From: Ulota crispa
Taxonomy: Eukaryota; Streptophyta; Bryopsida; Orthotrichales; Orthotrichaceae
Reading direction: 5' to 3'
NCBI GenBank assembly: GCA_963920765.1
Contig: OY987242.1
Location: 33,690,002-33,754,001 of the forward strand
Length of the DNA stretch: 64,000 nucleotides
Shown here: one piece after another, positions 46,564-57,632 of the stretch
Layout: each line of letters begins with the position of its first letter
Position numbering within the stretch: position 1 is the first letter of the stretch
Program-made: the position numbers and the translations under genes
Notes under the pieces: generated by a model
What the model saw: the letters and a program-made list of their open reading frames with translations, nothing else
What the model was told of the DNA's origin: nothing
Database searches by the model: none

Positions 46564-49500
46564 GCTAAAGCCAAATCCAAAATTGCTAACGCTACATCCC
46601 AACGTGTGCTTTGAGCATGAATTGTGAGAATTTAATGTTACCTTTTTAAATTTGGATCAAAATGCTTATTTCACCTTTATCATTGTAACGCTATATTCAA
46701 AAAAATTGGAGGTGTTTGAATTTGAAACTAAAAATGTAGGACTTTGTATCACAAACATAGAAATAGAAAAATAACCGATAAGAACTAGGAATAAACTTGG
46801 ATTCAAAGATGAAGAAACAAATATAAAAAGAAGTGAGTAATGGCTCTAAGAGATGTCTTGTCGAGTCTGAATAACACTTCAACTTTGACCTCTATGTATA
46901 TTTTGATCTAAAGTAAAAGAAATATAAAAGAAAAGATTTTCTAAAGTTGAAAGTTAAATAAAATGGAATGTTTTGAAGTAATGTCTCTAATATTATTTTT
47001 TTCTCAAGCAATGAGTCCCAAGAAGAGCCTTAGGCTTATCCGGATAAAGTTGATGAAATTTTTGTACCATTTTCGGTGCACTTACGAGATTCTTGATTAG
47101 TTCTCACATTTGCTTGTTGATATCATAACCGCTCCAATGTATCAAATACTTTATTTTGCCCACCTTTATCACGAATCTAATACTTGTTTCATTTCATATT
47201 CATTGTGGTTTTCAGTTTCAACATTCAGCAGTGGCGGCTGTATTCTTTCTGAAAAATGTGACTGCCAATAAGATTCTAAAAAAGATACATAAAAAACTGG
47301 ATGTATTTTCATAAAGGCTGGTAGCTCCAAACAATATGCTACTGGGTTGATCTGCTTTAGAATGACAAATGGTTCTAATCTCCGATAATTTTACTTGTCA
47401 CATGATCGTTTTGTCTTAATATTCCGTCAAATAAACCATACTTTGTTTTTGATTTGAAAATCAGGTGCTTGATTGCGATATTTGTCCGCAGTTGTCTTAT
47501 AAGACACTTGGACGGATTGTAGTTGAAGCTTCAAAATATCTTAAATTTGTGATAATTGCTTTGCAAAATTGTTAATTGCTGGGATACTATTTATTAATGA
47601 ACCTAACAAATCAAGCTTCGGATGATAACTATAATTGGAATAAAACGGTATTTGTTGAATTGAAGCATAAAGAGTATTGTTGTATGCAAACTCCGCTAAC
47701 GGCAAGTATGTTGTCCAGTTGTCATGCTAATAATTGATATTACATTGTAAACATTGCTCAAAAATTTAATTAATCCGTTCTGTTTGATTATCAATTTGAA
47801 GATGAAAAGCTGAAGAGATATTGATCTCCACTTTTAATATCTTGAAAAGATATCTTCAAAACTTTGATACAAATTGGGATCCTCGATCTATACTATATCG
47901 TTTAGTAAACCGTGATATTGATACACATTATTAAGAAAGAATCTTGTCGTATCTTTACTTAATGAAATCTTCTTATAAGGGACAAAGTGTGCCATTTTTG
48001 TAAACCGATTCATCACAACAAAGATATTGTCAAATGAATCTGATAACGGCAAATCCGTGATAAAATCTATAAAAATTGAAGACCACGGCTGAAGTAGAAT
48101 AGACAACGTTTGTAAAAGTCCATAAAGACGATGCCGAGGATTCTTAGATCTTGAACAAATGTTACAAGAGGTAACAAACTCCTTTACATCCTTTCACATT
48201 TGGAGCCACCAAAATATTCTAGAAACAAGTTTCAAACTCTTATTATATCCAAAATGACTTGCGGTTAGGAAGTCATGATGGAATTGAAGAACGCAAAGTC
48301 CTATTGGATCTTCCAAGATGAACAAATGTTCTTTAAAATATAACAAATCTCTATCCACCTTAAAATTGTATTCTTCACCAATGCGACGCTTGATGTCGAG
48401 GGCTACACGATTTTCAGTAGTTGCAACGCGCATTTGGTTGAAGAAATCTCCATCCATAGGTGATGGTATAATTGTAGTGTAAAGTTAAAATAGTTTTAGC
48501 TTCAATAAAGTTGTACACTGTTGATCAAATGCTGTTTCTCCGGCCTTAGGCGCAAGATATGATCTTCTTGATAACGCATCAGATAGTCCTTGTTATTTCT
48601 CCGGTCAACATGTAATAATAAAATAAAATAAAAATAGAGACATATTCTATCGAGCTTGACGCCGATTTAAAACACAAGATGATATGAAATACTCCAAATT
48701 CTTGTGATCTGTATAGACAGTCACTGGGTGTGTAGCTCTTTCAAGGAAATAACGCTATTTTTGAAAAGAATCCACAATAGTAAGAAATTTTTTATCATGA
48801 ATTTCATAATTGATTTCGGCAACAAAAAATTTTCGAAAGTAGAAGGCAATGGGATGAAGCTTTTTGTTTTCTCTAATTGTAAAAGTACAGCTCCTATAGC
48901 AAAATCTGAAGCCTTGGTTTTCAAAGAGAATGCATTTGAAAAATTTGGATGTACTAAAATTGAAGCTGTAGTAAATGCGATCTTTAAATTTTGAAAAATT
49001 TCTTTGCTAGTGATCTTCAGTTGAGCTTGTCCTTACTTGTCAACCGAGTGAGCGGAGCAGCAATTTGAAAATAGCCTTTGATGAAGATCTGATAAAAATT
49101 AACAAAATCAAAAAAATATTGTACGTTTTTAATAATCTTTGGAACTTTCCAAGACAAAATAGCTTCTATCTTTTTATAATTCATCTTCAAGTCCTCCATA
49201 ATTGTAATAAATCTTAAAAACTCCATCTTAGTTTGGTGAAATAAACATTTTTTTGGTTAAACATAGAATCATCATCTGCAAAAATTTTCAAAGACTATAC
49301 AAATGTGTTTTGCATGATCTTCTTTCTTTTTGGAAAATACCAAAATGTTATATAAATAGATAACAACAAAGTTGTCAAGATGTTTTTGAAAGATGTCATT
49401 TATCATATGCTGAAAGATTGTTGGGGCATTTATAAGACCAAAAGGTATGATATTATACCAAAAATAGCCATATTTTGTACAAAATGTCGTCTTCTATTTA

Positions 49501-51905
49501 TCTTCTTCTTCTATTCATTCAAGATTATAAGCCTCGCATAGGTCAATTTTGGTAAAAATCTTTGCACTTCCAAATTGATCTAAAAGCCTATAGATCAAAG
49601 GTAATGGATACCGTTTTTTTTTTGTCACTATATTGAGTCCTTAATAATCTATGCACATTCGTAAGGAGCTATCTTTCTTTTTTCATAAATAGAACAGGAG
49701 TTCCAGTAGGCAATTTGGAGTGACAAATGAAATTTTTGAACAAATTCTTGTCAATGTAATTTTGTAATTCTGACAATTCCGTTTGTGATAGGTTATAAAT
49801 TATACCAAAAAGAAGTTGTGCTCCTTCCTCCAAGTCTACGGTACAATCAAATGATTGGTGCTCCGGTAGTATGTTGGCATTTTTGCTAATAGGTTTCTCA
49901 ACATGTTTTTTAACAGATTGTGTAACAAGTTTATTGACTGGATGATTTTTGAAGAAATTTATCTTTTGTAACTTCTAGTATATTGACAAAATATACTCTT
50001 CTAACCACAAAAGACCAAGAATAACAAAATTTAACGGGATTTGATGGCATTAAAGATAATTTGATTATTATGGTCTTTAAATGTCATCTCTAAAGGCATT
50101 GTTTTGTGCGTGACACTACCAGAAGACAAATGTTGTCTATCTATTATTTCTATATTGATGAGCTAAGATTTTTGAACTAAAACAAGTTTATCATTTTTAA
50201 CAAATTTTTCATCCAAAAAACAAGCAGATGCTTATAAATCTAACAGAGTAATGGTTTCAAATTTTTGAGGATCAATAAAAAGAGGAATGTTAAAACAAGA
50301 GGCAAGTTGAGCAAAAATAGAGGAACTTAAATGTTATTGTGAAATTCCATTATCCAGCCGCACGGTTCTTATTGTAGTTGGGTATCTTTGTTTTCCTAAA
50401 CGATGGCAGCTCTAGTCTTAACAATACATTGACTCGTCTTCTTTAGGCAATTGGGAACTCTATGGCATCCTTCGCTACAATTCAAGCATAGTCTCTCTTC
50501 CATGCGATGTTTTTTTTTCTTCCAGAGTGAAATGTTTAATACATATTGCGTCGATTTGCATGTCTGTAGTTTCTAAATACAAAATTGAATTACTTGTCAA
50601 TACATATGAGGTAGGATGAGTTGTTTGTTTCTTTGGTGGAATTTAATTTTGACGGCGTTAAAAAAATTGATTATCGCATTTAATCGCTTGACTAATTGCC
50701 TCATTCAACGTTTGTGGATTATAAATTGATAAAAGTAAATTTTTCGCAGAATCTTTCAATTCCTAATAGAATTGGCTCATGATGGCTGCTTCATCCTAAT
50801 TGATGTCACAAGCAAATTATCAAAAGTCCAAGGCGTAAACCGATGCAGAACATGTTTTTTGTTGTAAGGACTGAATTTTTGTAGTTGTGTAATGAATTTT
50901 ATTATGTTCACTAAATGCTTTTGCAAAGGCTTCAAGGAAAGTGTCAAAGTTGCTCAATATATGTGAGCATTTCTCAAACAAAAGAGCAAACCATGATAAA
51001 GCTAGTCTTGTAAGTAAAGTTCCAATCAATCCAACTTGTGATTCATGTATTGGATAGCGTCCCAATTATAAAGCAATTATCAATCGAATCTGATTAATAG
51101 ACCTTTGAAACTTGGAGCGCGTGCCATCAAATTTTTCATGAAAATTAACACAATGTTCTTTTTGTTGTAGTAGTGGTGGTAGATTTTGTCGAACCACAAG
51201 TGAAGTTTCTCTCTTTGAATTGACAGAAGGTTTGCTTTGTTGAAGACCACCAATAATTCATTTAACTGTTGAGGTCCAATTTGACAATGTAATGATAGCA
51301 TTAAGAATGGCTTCTAATTTAGACTCAACAGCTTCAAACATGACATAGTTTTGAGGTTCAGCCATACTAAGAGACAAAAAATAACGAAATATATAAAATA
51401 AAATAAAATATTGGTTTAGAGGAGGTAAACCGCAACTTCTAAACCTTCAAACTTTCAAGGAGAGGAGATATCCACAACTCTCACAAGAAGAACAAGACAC
51501 AAATATTGTAACGTATGAGATATCAGATTAGAGGGGGTAAACCGCAACCTCTAACAACGGCTCTGATACTCAAGTGAAGTAAGATTCAACAAATTATCAC
51601 AGATATAGAAATAGAAACATAATTGATAAAAACTAGGAATGAACTACCTGAATAAGTATAGCTTTGTATTTATTAACCTCTTTTTCTTCCTTTTTTTTGT
51701 CCCTAACACTTTAGAAATATTTAAAGAAAAATACATGAAAAAAATAGCAATGGTGCAATTTAAGTTCAACAAAAAATTAAGTTTAGTTTTATTTATTTCA
51801 AGAAGGTGGTAATGCCTTGATTGATTAAATGATGAATCACTTGAATAAAAAAATAGCATGAAATTTGCAAAATTCATACTTATAGGGGTGTGGCGTTAGC
51901 AATTC
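46562..51905. mobile_element. hAT-like MITE split by a Ty3 retrotransposon
   Basis: Positions about 46575-46745 match one half of the hAT-like MITE at 30142-30541 (TTGCTAACG, TTTGGATCAAAA, TTTCACCTTTATCATT, GAAACTAAAAATGTAGGACT), and 51710-51905 match the other half (AAAAATACAT, GGAGGTGG or AGAAGGTGGTAATGC, then GGCGTTAGCAATTCCC). The two halves join cleanly once the retrotransposon is removed. Confidence 0.7.
46746..51709 (-). mobile_element. Decayed Ty3/gypsy LTR retrotransposon
   Basis: Reading on the minus strand, parts appear in Ty3/gypsy order. They are a tRNA-Met type primer site (GTATCAGAGCC near 51558-51568), a gag start at about 51364, a Cys-X2-Cys-X4-His-X4-Cys zinc knuckle at about 50455-50500, reverse transcriptase at about 49250-49760 and RNase H at about 48700-48940. 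The integrase zinc-binding region lies at about 48140-48300 and the integrase core at about 47650-48106. Many stops and frame breaks are present. The reverse transcriptase catalytic Asp pair reads Tyr-Asn, so the enzyme is dead. Short divergent direct repeats at 46742-46800 and 51593-51650 are LTR remnants. Confidence 0.85.
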
Positions 51906-52020
51906 CCTATATAAATATAAATATAAATATATAAATATATATATATATATAAATATATATTTATATAAATATATATTTATATAAATATATATTTATATAA
52001 ATATATATTTATATATGTAT
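51906..52020. repeat. AT-rich tandem repeat
   Basis: Units of about 18 bp of the type ATATATTTATATAAAT are repeated several times, with plain TA runs at the left. It directly abuts the end of the split MITE. Confidence 0.85.
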
Positions 52021-52294
52021 GAGTTTGTTTTTGTATGTTGTTTCAAATTTTAGAATAAATTATGATGTAAGAATTTCTTTCAAATGCACTTAGATTGTTT
52101 GCATTTTTTTTTGTAAAGCTGATTTTTTTTCATAAGATGTTGGAAGGTTAATGAGTTGTTTCATATTATTATGTAATATAAATATTTATATAAATATTTT
52201 TTGTTTTTTTTTAAAGTTCACACAAAAAGAGTGATTTTGAAAGAATGTGTAAAAAACTTAAGAAAATGACATGTTCAATACAACTGGTTTCAAG

Positions 52295-52490
52295 CACTAG
52301 AAGAAAACTACATTGGAAACCACAAAAAAATGTAAGGTAGTTTATGTTGAGTTCCATATTTTCAATGCAAAATTTTGCTAAACAATGCAAAATTTTGTGC
52401 TGTTTAGCAAAATTTTGCATTAGAAACATGAAACTCCACATAAACTACCTTTTTTTTTATAGTGGATTCCAACGCAATTTTCTACTAGTG
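52295..52490. mobile_element. CACTA-like MITE, 196 bp, duplication AAG
   Basis: It begins CACTAGAAGAAAAC and ends TTTTCTACTAGTG, with AAG at 52292-52294 and 52491-52493. The body is a foldback (GGTAGTTTATGTTGAGTTCC against its inverse) with GCAAAATTTTGC repeats at the centre. It is related to 57458-57632. Confidence 0.85.
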
Positions 52491-52661
52491 AAGGCTTGTG
52501 TGGCCCTGGCATCACTCGCATGTGCGACCACCTCAGCTGCATAGCACAGCCTTTCAATGACCATAGGCTCATTTCCATGTCAATTTATTTTCTTAGCTGA
52601 CGAGTAGCGCCTTGCCACATGTTTCATCTTGCGCAACTGCAGCAGTGTGACCCTAATGTGA

Positions 52662-52755
52662 TTAATCCTTAAACGCTGACGAGGACAAAAATCCTCCCCA
52701 ACAAATACAATGAGCTTGTGTATTTGTGGCAATAGGCCCTCCACTTAAAGGTTAA
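52662..52755. mobile_element. 94-bp TTAA mini-element, copy 2
   Basis: TTAA at 52662-52665 and 52752-52755. The interior matches copy 1 at 31209-31297 (TAAACGC, GACGAGGAC or AACGCGGAC, TCCCC, AATACA, GAGCT, GGCAATAGGCCC). It keeps the same TTAA borders, which supports independent transposition of the unit. Confidence 0.8.
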
Positions 52756-53128
52756 GTTATGTGGATATGCCCTACATCGGAGGATTGGGTGCGCATTGCG
52801 TAGATGGCTAGGCATCTTCTTATCAAAACCAATGGATGATATTCCAAATGGATGGATGCCTCAATAGAATAGATTAACTTACAGATGATAATTTTTGGAT
52901 AGTGACAAATCAAAATAAGTGGATGAAGTTCTGAGAACTATTTTATGGAAATTATCTGGGAAAAAACAGTTTTTTTTGGATAATTACGGCCAAAATCTTA
53001 TCTTGTTTTAATTTGACACTGACCACCTTTAGTAAATACAAAATGGATGGTAGAATATAGGTGAAAAGGAATGAAAAATTAGATTCACCAATACATGGAT
53101 GACAATTTTACTAATAGTAGCTGATTTT

Positions 53129-53452
53129 AGGGAAAATTTCATGGCTACCCTTGAGGCCTGAAGTTTGCAATAATTTCATAGATATCTTGGCTTTTTCAAA
53201 AATTTCATAGATACTCTTAGACCAAAATTTCCAAGTGTTTTTTTGTTGTGCATGCCACTTCCCTTTTTTCTTTATGCACACACTACTTCTTTCTTGTTAT
53301 GTGTGCGCACAAAGGAAGAAAGGAAGTGGCATGTACAACACAAAAAAAAAAGCTTGAAAATTTTGGTCCAAGGGTATCTATGAAATTTCTGAAAAAGTAG
53401 GGGTATCTATGAAATTATTGCAAACTTCAGGGGTATCCATGAAATTTTTCCA
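53129..53452. mobile_element. hAT-like MITE, 324 bp, duplication TGATTTTA
   Basis: The ends are GGGAAAATTTCATGGCTACC and, inverted, TGGAAAAATTTCATGGATAC. TGATTTTA is exactly repeated at 53121-53128 and 53453-53460. It is the complete, uninterrupted relative of 31047-31841. Confidence 0.85.
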
Positions 53453-53599
53453 TGATTTTATGGTTGCACGTGTTATTGATGCTATTGTTCTTGAAGAATT
53501 TGATGTGGATGAATAAGGTATGTTTATTTTCTTGCTATTTTTGCCTAATTTGAACCTAGATATGAATTGTTCTTCAACAAGTTACAAGGTCAAACACTT

Positions 53600-53822
53600 A
53601 AGCACGTTGGCATCTACGTATGGTGAGGCTTTACTTTGAATTAGATTGCTAGCATTTGCAAGTGAAATATTTTGAATTTTTAAATTGGCACATTTTGTTA
53701 TAAGATTGCTATTGCACAATTTGTTTATTGCAAGGATGTTTTTGTTGCCTCTATTGATACAACGGGTATGTAAATTAGTATGCTCACAATACTAACTTGA
53801 GGAGTTCTTAAATAAAAAAATG
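53600..53822. repeat. Dispersed repeat, copy 3 of 3
   Basis: It matches 8130-8449 up to the region of the start codon there (TTTATTGCAAGGATG, TTGTTGCCTCTATTGATACA, GTTCTTAAATAA), then runs into the repeat shared with 2190-2350. The 80-residue frame is not present after it. Confidence 0.6.
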
Positions 53823-54819
53823 GAGCACTCAAAACCGTCAAGCTGGCCACCCAAAACCATCACTTTATCACCCATAACCAATTTTTTTTGTATTCATCAG
53901 TCATAACATAGAATCCATTTGGCTGGTAGGCAATGGGGACACTCAAGGAGAGGGGTGTAGCTACCTTAAATCCTCAACCTCTAAAGGACCAAAGAGCTCA
54001 ATATGGCCAAATACAACGACGCTAGCGTGCGAGCCTCAAGCGGCAAGCTTGTGAGCAATGAGCTTGAAATCCATGAGTAGGGAGCCTTAACTCACAATTT
54101 GAGTGATACATTTGACATTTTCCATTTATTAATGATAATGTTTTTCCTTTGGGAGTGGGATTTGTTGTAAAAAAAAGATTGAGGACCTATTACCAAGGAT
54201 TAGGGGTTGGACCCAAGACCATGGAAAATTCTGGATTGAGGGTAAATGACTTGGTTTAGGGGGATTTAGGGTCCAGTCAAGGGTACTACTTTGATTTAGG
54301 GTTCTTTATTGTCAAGAAATATTTAAAGGGTTTAGGGAACGGGTTAATCTATGTAGTGAGGAAATGAAATTGACATGTGCAGCTCCAAAATAATTTCAGG
54401 TTTAGGGTATTCCAACACATTGTTGAAGGGGTAGTTTATGGTTTAGGGGTTCCTAAAACAAAGATAATAAGGGTTCATGTTAGGGTTTAGGGTGGCAAAT
54501 ACAAAACATTTAAATGAAGAGATACATACAAGCAAATATAATAGACAGACATCGAGATAGTAGACACTTCAAAGTTATATTGAATATTGCAATCCCAAAA
54601 AGGCATACGCTTTAGGATTTAGGGGTGTCAACAAAGAGGTAGATGTGCAATTCAAGGTTCATGCAAAAATCCTAGCGCCAGTGATGTTGACAGGAGAGAA
54701 AATGGGAACCAACGGAAACTCTTTGTTACAAAACACCTAATACATATATTATCCTCAAACTTACTGCAATACAAGATGCTATAGTATGTAGAAATCCCTT
54801 GAATTAATTAGCGCAGACA
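53823..54819. other. Non-coding DNA with TTTAGGG-like motifs
   Basis: Positions 53823-53970 match 2190-2350. From about 54180 to 54620 the plus strand has scattered TTTAGGG and TTAGGGTTTAGGG phrases, too sparse and irregular to be a telomeric tract. No gene is recognised. Confidence 0.5.
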
Positions 54820-56597
54820 ACATTCTAATAATCTAAGGGTCTATGGTCATCTACTCTGTGATCTTGATGATCCCTGCCTATATGAGTAGAATTTTTATCT
54901 TTGAGAAGCTGAAGGTAGGGGCATGTATAAATTTGTCCTTTTGAATATCCATCTTGCACACGTATCAAAAAAGATAATAAAGATGCTTGCAATTTATGTA
55001 TTGATGTTGACCTCCAATAGAAGAAACAACCATATTCAAATAATCCGGACAAGTACATGACGGAAAGTTGCCAACAATAATCTTGTACACATTTCTCTGC
55101 TGCTCAAATCCTATTTCAAGGGATACAATTGCACTTAAACCTGGCAAAGGCAGCAATGTCACTCCGAGTACCTTGCTTCTTACGTTTGCAGCACTCTCTC
55201 ATTTATTACGTTGCTCAGTTGTAGGGACATTGGTGATACGGTGCACAAAACAATTCTACCTCTTTGTTGGGAATGAGTTTGGATTGGAGGGAGTCACTTC
55301 ATTATACAAAGTGCATTCAAAGGTAGTTGAGATCCCAAACAATTGACGTAGAGATAATGTTGGTTTTTCTTGTAAACAAAAACCATTGTGTTGCAATCAA
55401 AGTGATTCTTCACGTGTAAGGTTTATACCTAATAGGACCAGCCAAACATCTAAAACCACCGGCCAGTCAATTCCGTTTACTGCCTTTCACACAACGTTGG
55501 ATGTCATCAGCACAAAACCAAAATTGTATCATAATCTCATTCCGGGAGTGGTAATCTAATTTTCTTCCATGGTATGTTGGGACAAGAGTACCCTTTGATC
55601 CTTTGGCTATCTTTGCAATGCACTTGACCTTTGTAGTGAACTGCTGCACATGGCACTTCACACCTGATTTAGGCTTCAGTCGTGCAATGTGCCACTTGGA
55701 GGTGTTGCAATCACTTTTGTGAGGGACTGCTACGTAGGATGATCCTTGAATAGTTGGCAAAGCACTTGGTCCTCCTTGAACATCTATAGCAGGTGTAGTT
55801 GACCTTCTCTTCACTTGTAGTTTGGAGAAATTGACCTTATCCGGGCAATGGGAGTCTCCTTCATCTCCAATAGGAGTGCTTGGTTTTCTCTTGGAACTTC
55901 CAAAAACCTCTTCACCCTCTAAATGCAAAATGCGGCTTCCAAGATTCTCAGCTCCCAGCAAATTGTTTAGAGCGTCTGCAATTTTCTTGGCATCACCACT
56001 TTGCGTAGTAGCCCTGAGTCTCAATTCATCCATATTTGGACCAGATCCAAGAGCCCAACCTTGTAAGTATGCTATGAAATTTGTCATCTGCTGCCACGCT
56101 CTGATGCTGTCGTCACATGTGACTTCAAACAAATTTTTCCCCCAATTTCCTGGCATTTGCAGCCACTTGTTGTGTAGGGTTTCTGACAAATTGCAGGTAG
56201 GCATACTTGCCAACTCATCCAAGCTCAAGTTTAGCAAATGAACACCACAAAAAAAATTCAATGATCATACCTTTCAAGTGGCCCAAAAAATGAAATCACT
56301 TTTCATAAGTATTGAAGCTATTAGAAAATATTGAGTCAATGTAAATATTATGGTCACAAGAACATTAAAAGAGAAAGCATATAGTTCCTCTACATTCTTG
56401 TTAATTGTCAACAATTACTAAAGCCATGTAAATAGTTCTGTTCAAAGAATATCAATCAACAGAGTAAATATCATTTTGTGGAAAACATCTAGTCCACTTG
56501 CTGATGATACATAAAGGTACAAATGTTGCACAACCATGTGACTCAAGATGGATTTTCATCAAAACCAGATTATGTTAACAATTATAGATGGAGTAAC

Positions 56598-57030
56598 CAG
56601 CACCTTCGGCCATGAAGGTGCTTTGACAGGGATACAACACCGACACATAATCATGACCACGAAACTAGCAATTTTATTAAGATGAACTTTTGGTAGGGCT
56701 CTGCATTAGCTACCTACATAAAGAAAGGTTGGGAGGTTGTCAAACCTCTTTGAGAAGGTACTTTCAGTGATTAGAGTATTACTACCAAGTTTTGTATCAT
56801 GCGCCGTCTTGTGGATCAAAATAATGGAGCTTGATAGTAACACGGACGCAATAATATGGAAAACCAGTTTTTGAATAAAAATCATGGATAAATAAAGGGT
56901 ATTCTAATTTATAGTGAATTCCCCAATAAACCAAAAATTTTGGCAAAAGCCTGCAACCTTTAAAATATACTAAAAAAGAAATATGCTAGCAGGCCAAGGA
57001 GCACCTTCAGGGACAAAGGTGCTCATGCCG
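56598..57030. repeat. Segment bounded by two palindromic GCACCTTC hairpins
   Basis: AGCACCTTCGGCCATGAAGG near 56600-56625 and GAGCACCTTCAGGGACAAAG near 57000-57028 are each self-complementary and resemble one another. They lie in the putative intron of the transposase relic. They could be the ends of a foldback element, but no target duplication is clear. Confidence 0.4.
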
Positions 57031-57457
57031 AGAGTCCAGACTAAAAAAAAAATCTAAATTTTTTCAAAAAATCACTGGTGAAACCAAAAAATAAACCATT
57101 CTAGACCTAAAAATATTCAGTATGCAGGTGTTAAAAGCCTGTTATGTACTCATTATGAAACCTTAAAATTCAGCTCAACCAATGAACAAATCTTCTACCA
57201 AAGGAACTATATCTATTAAAGAGGGATGACCAAAATTAGCAAGAATTGAAAACGTCTAGAGAACAATAAGTACCAGAAATAGAAACCTACGAGTGAAGCA
57301 ATGTACGTGCATACATACCATTTGCAGGGAGCCTCCCCATTGCCAGTATTGAAAGTGCCAGAATGCCAGACAGTGCCCTAGATGCAATAAAGCATCATCT
57401 GATGCAGCTCCGGATGATAACCACCACAAATGAATAGCAAAATAGCGTGACTCTGCA

Positions 57458-57632
57458 CACTAGTAGAAAATTGCGTAGGAATTCACTAAAAAATGTCCAA
57501 TGGTTTATGTTGAGTTCCATGTTTCTAATGCAAAAATTTGCTGAACAGCATAAAATTTTGCATTGGAAACATGGAACTCAAGATAAACCACTGGACATTT
57601 TTAGTGGATTTTAACACAATGTTTTTCTAGTG
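57458..57632. mobile_element. CACTA-like MITE, 175 bp, duplication GCA, inside the transposase frame
   Basis: The ends are CACTAGTAGAAAA and TTTTTCTAGTG, with GCA at 57455-57457 and 57633-57635. The body is a foldback related to 52295-52490. Removing the insert and one GCA rejoins the transposase reading frame in phase. Confidence 0.88.

Noticed and set aside
54180..54620. TTTAGGG-like motifs suggesting an interstitial telomeric tract
   Set aside because: The motifs are scattered and irregular rather than in a tandem array. Similar sparse phrases occur at 35650-35760 and 36540-37010.
55068..55346. A 92-codon plus-strand frame
   Set aside because: It is antisense to the SWIM-finger part of the transposase relic and mirrors its coding composition.
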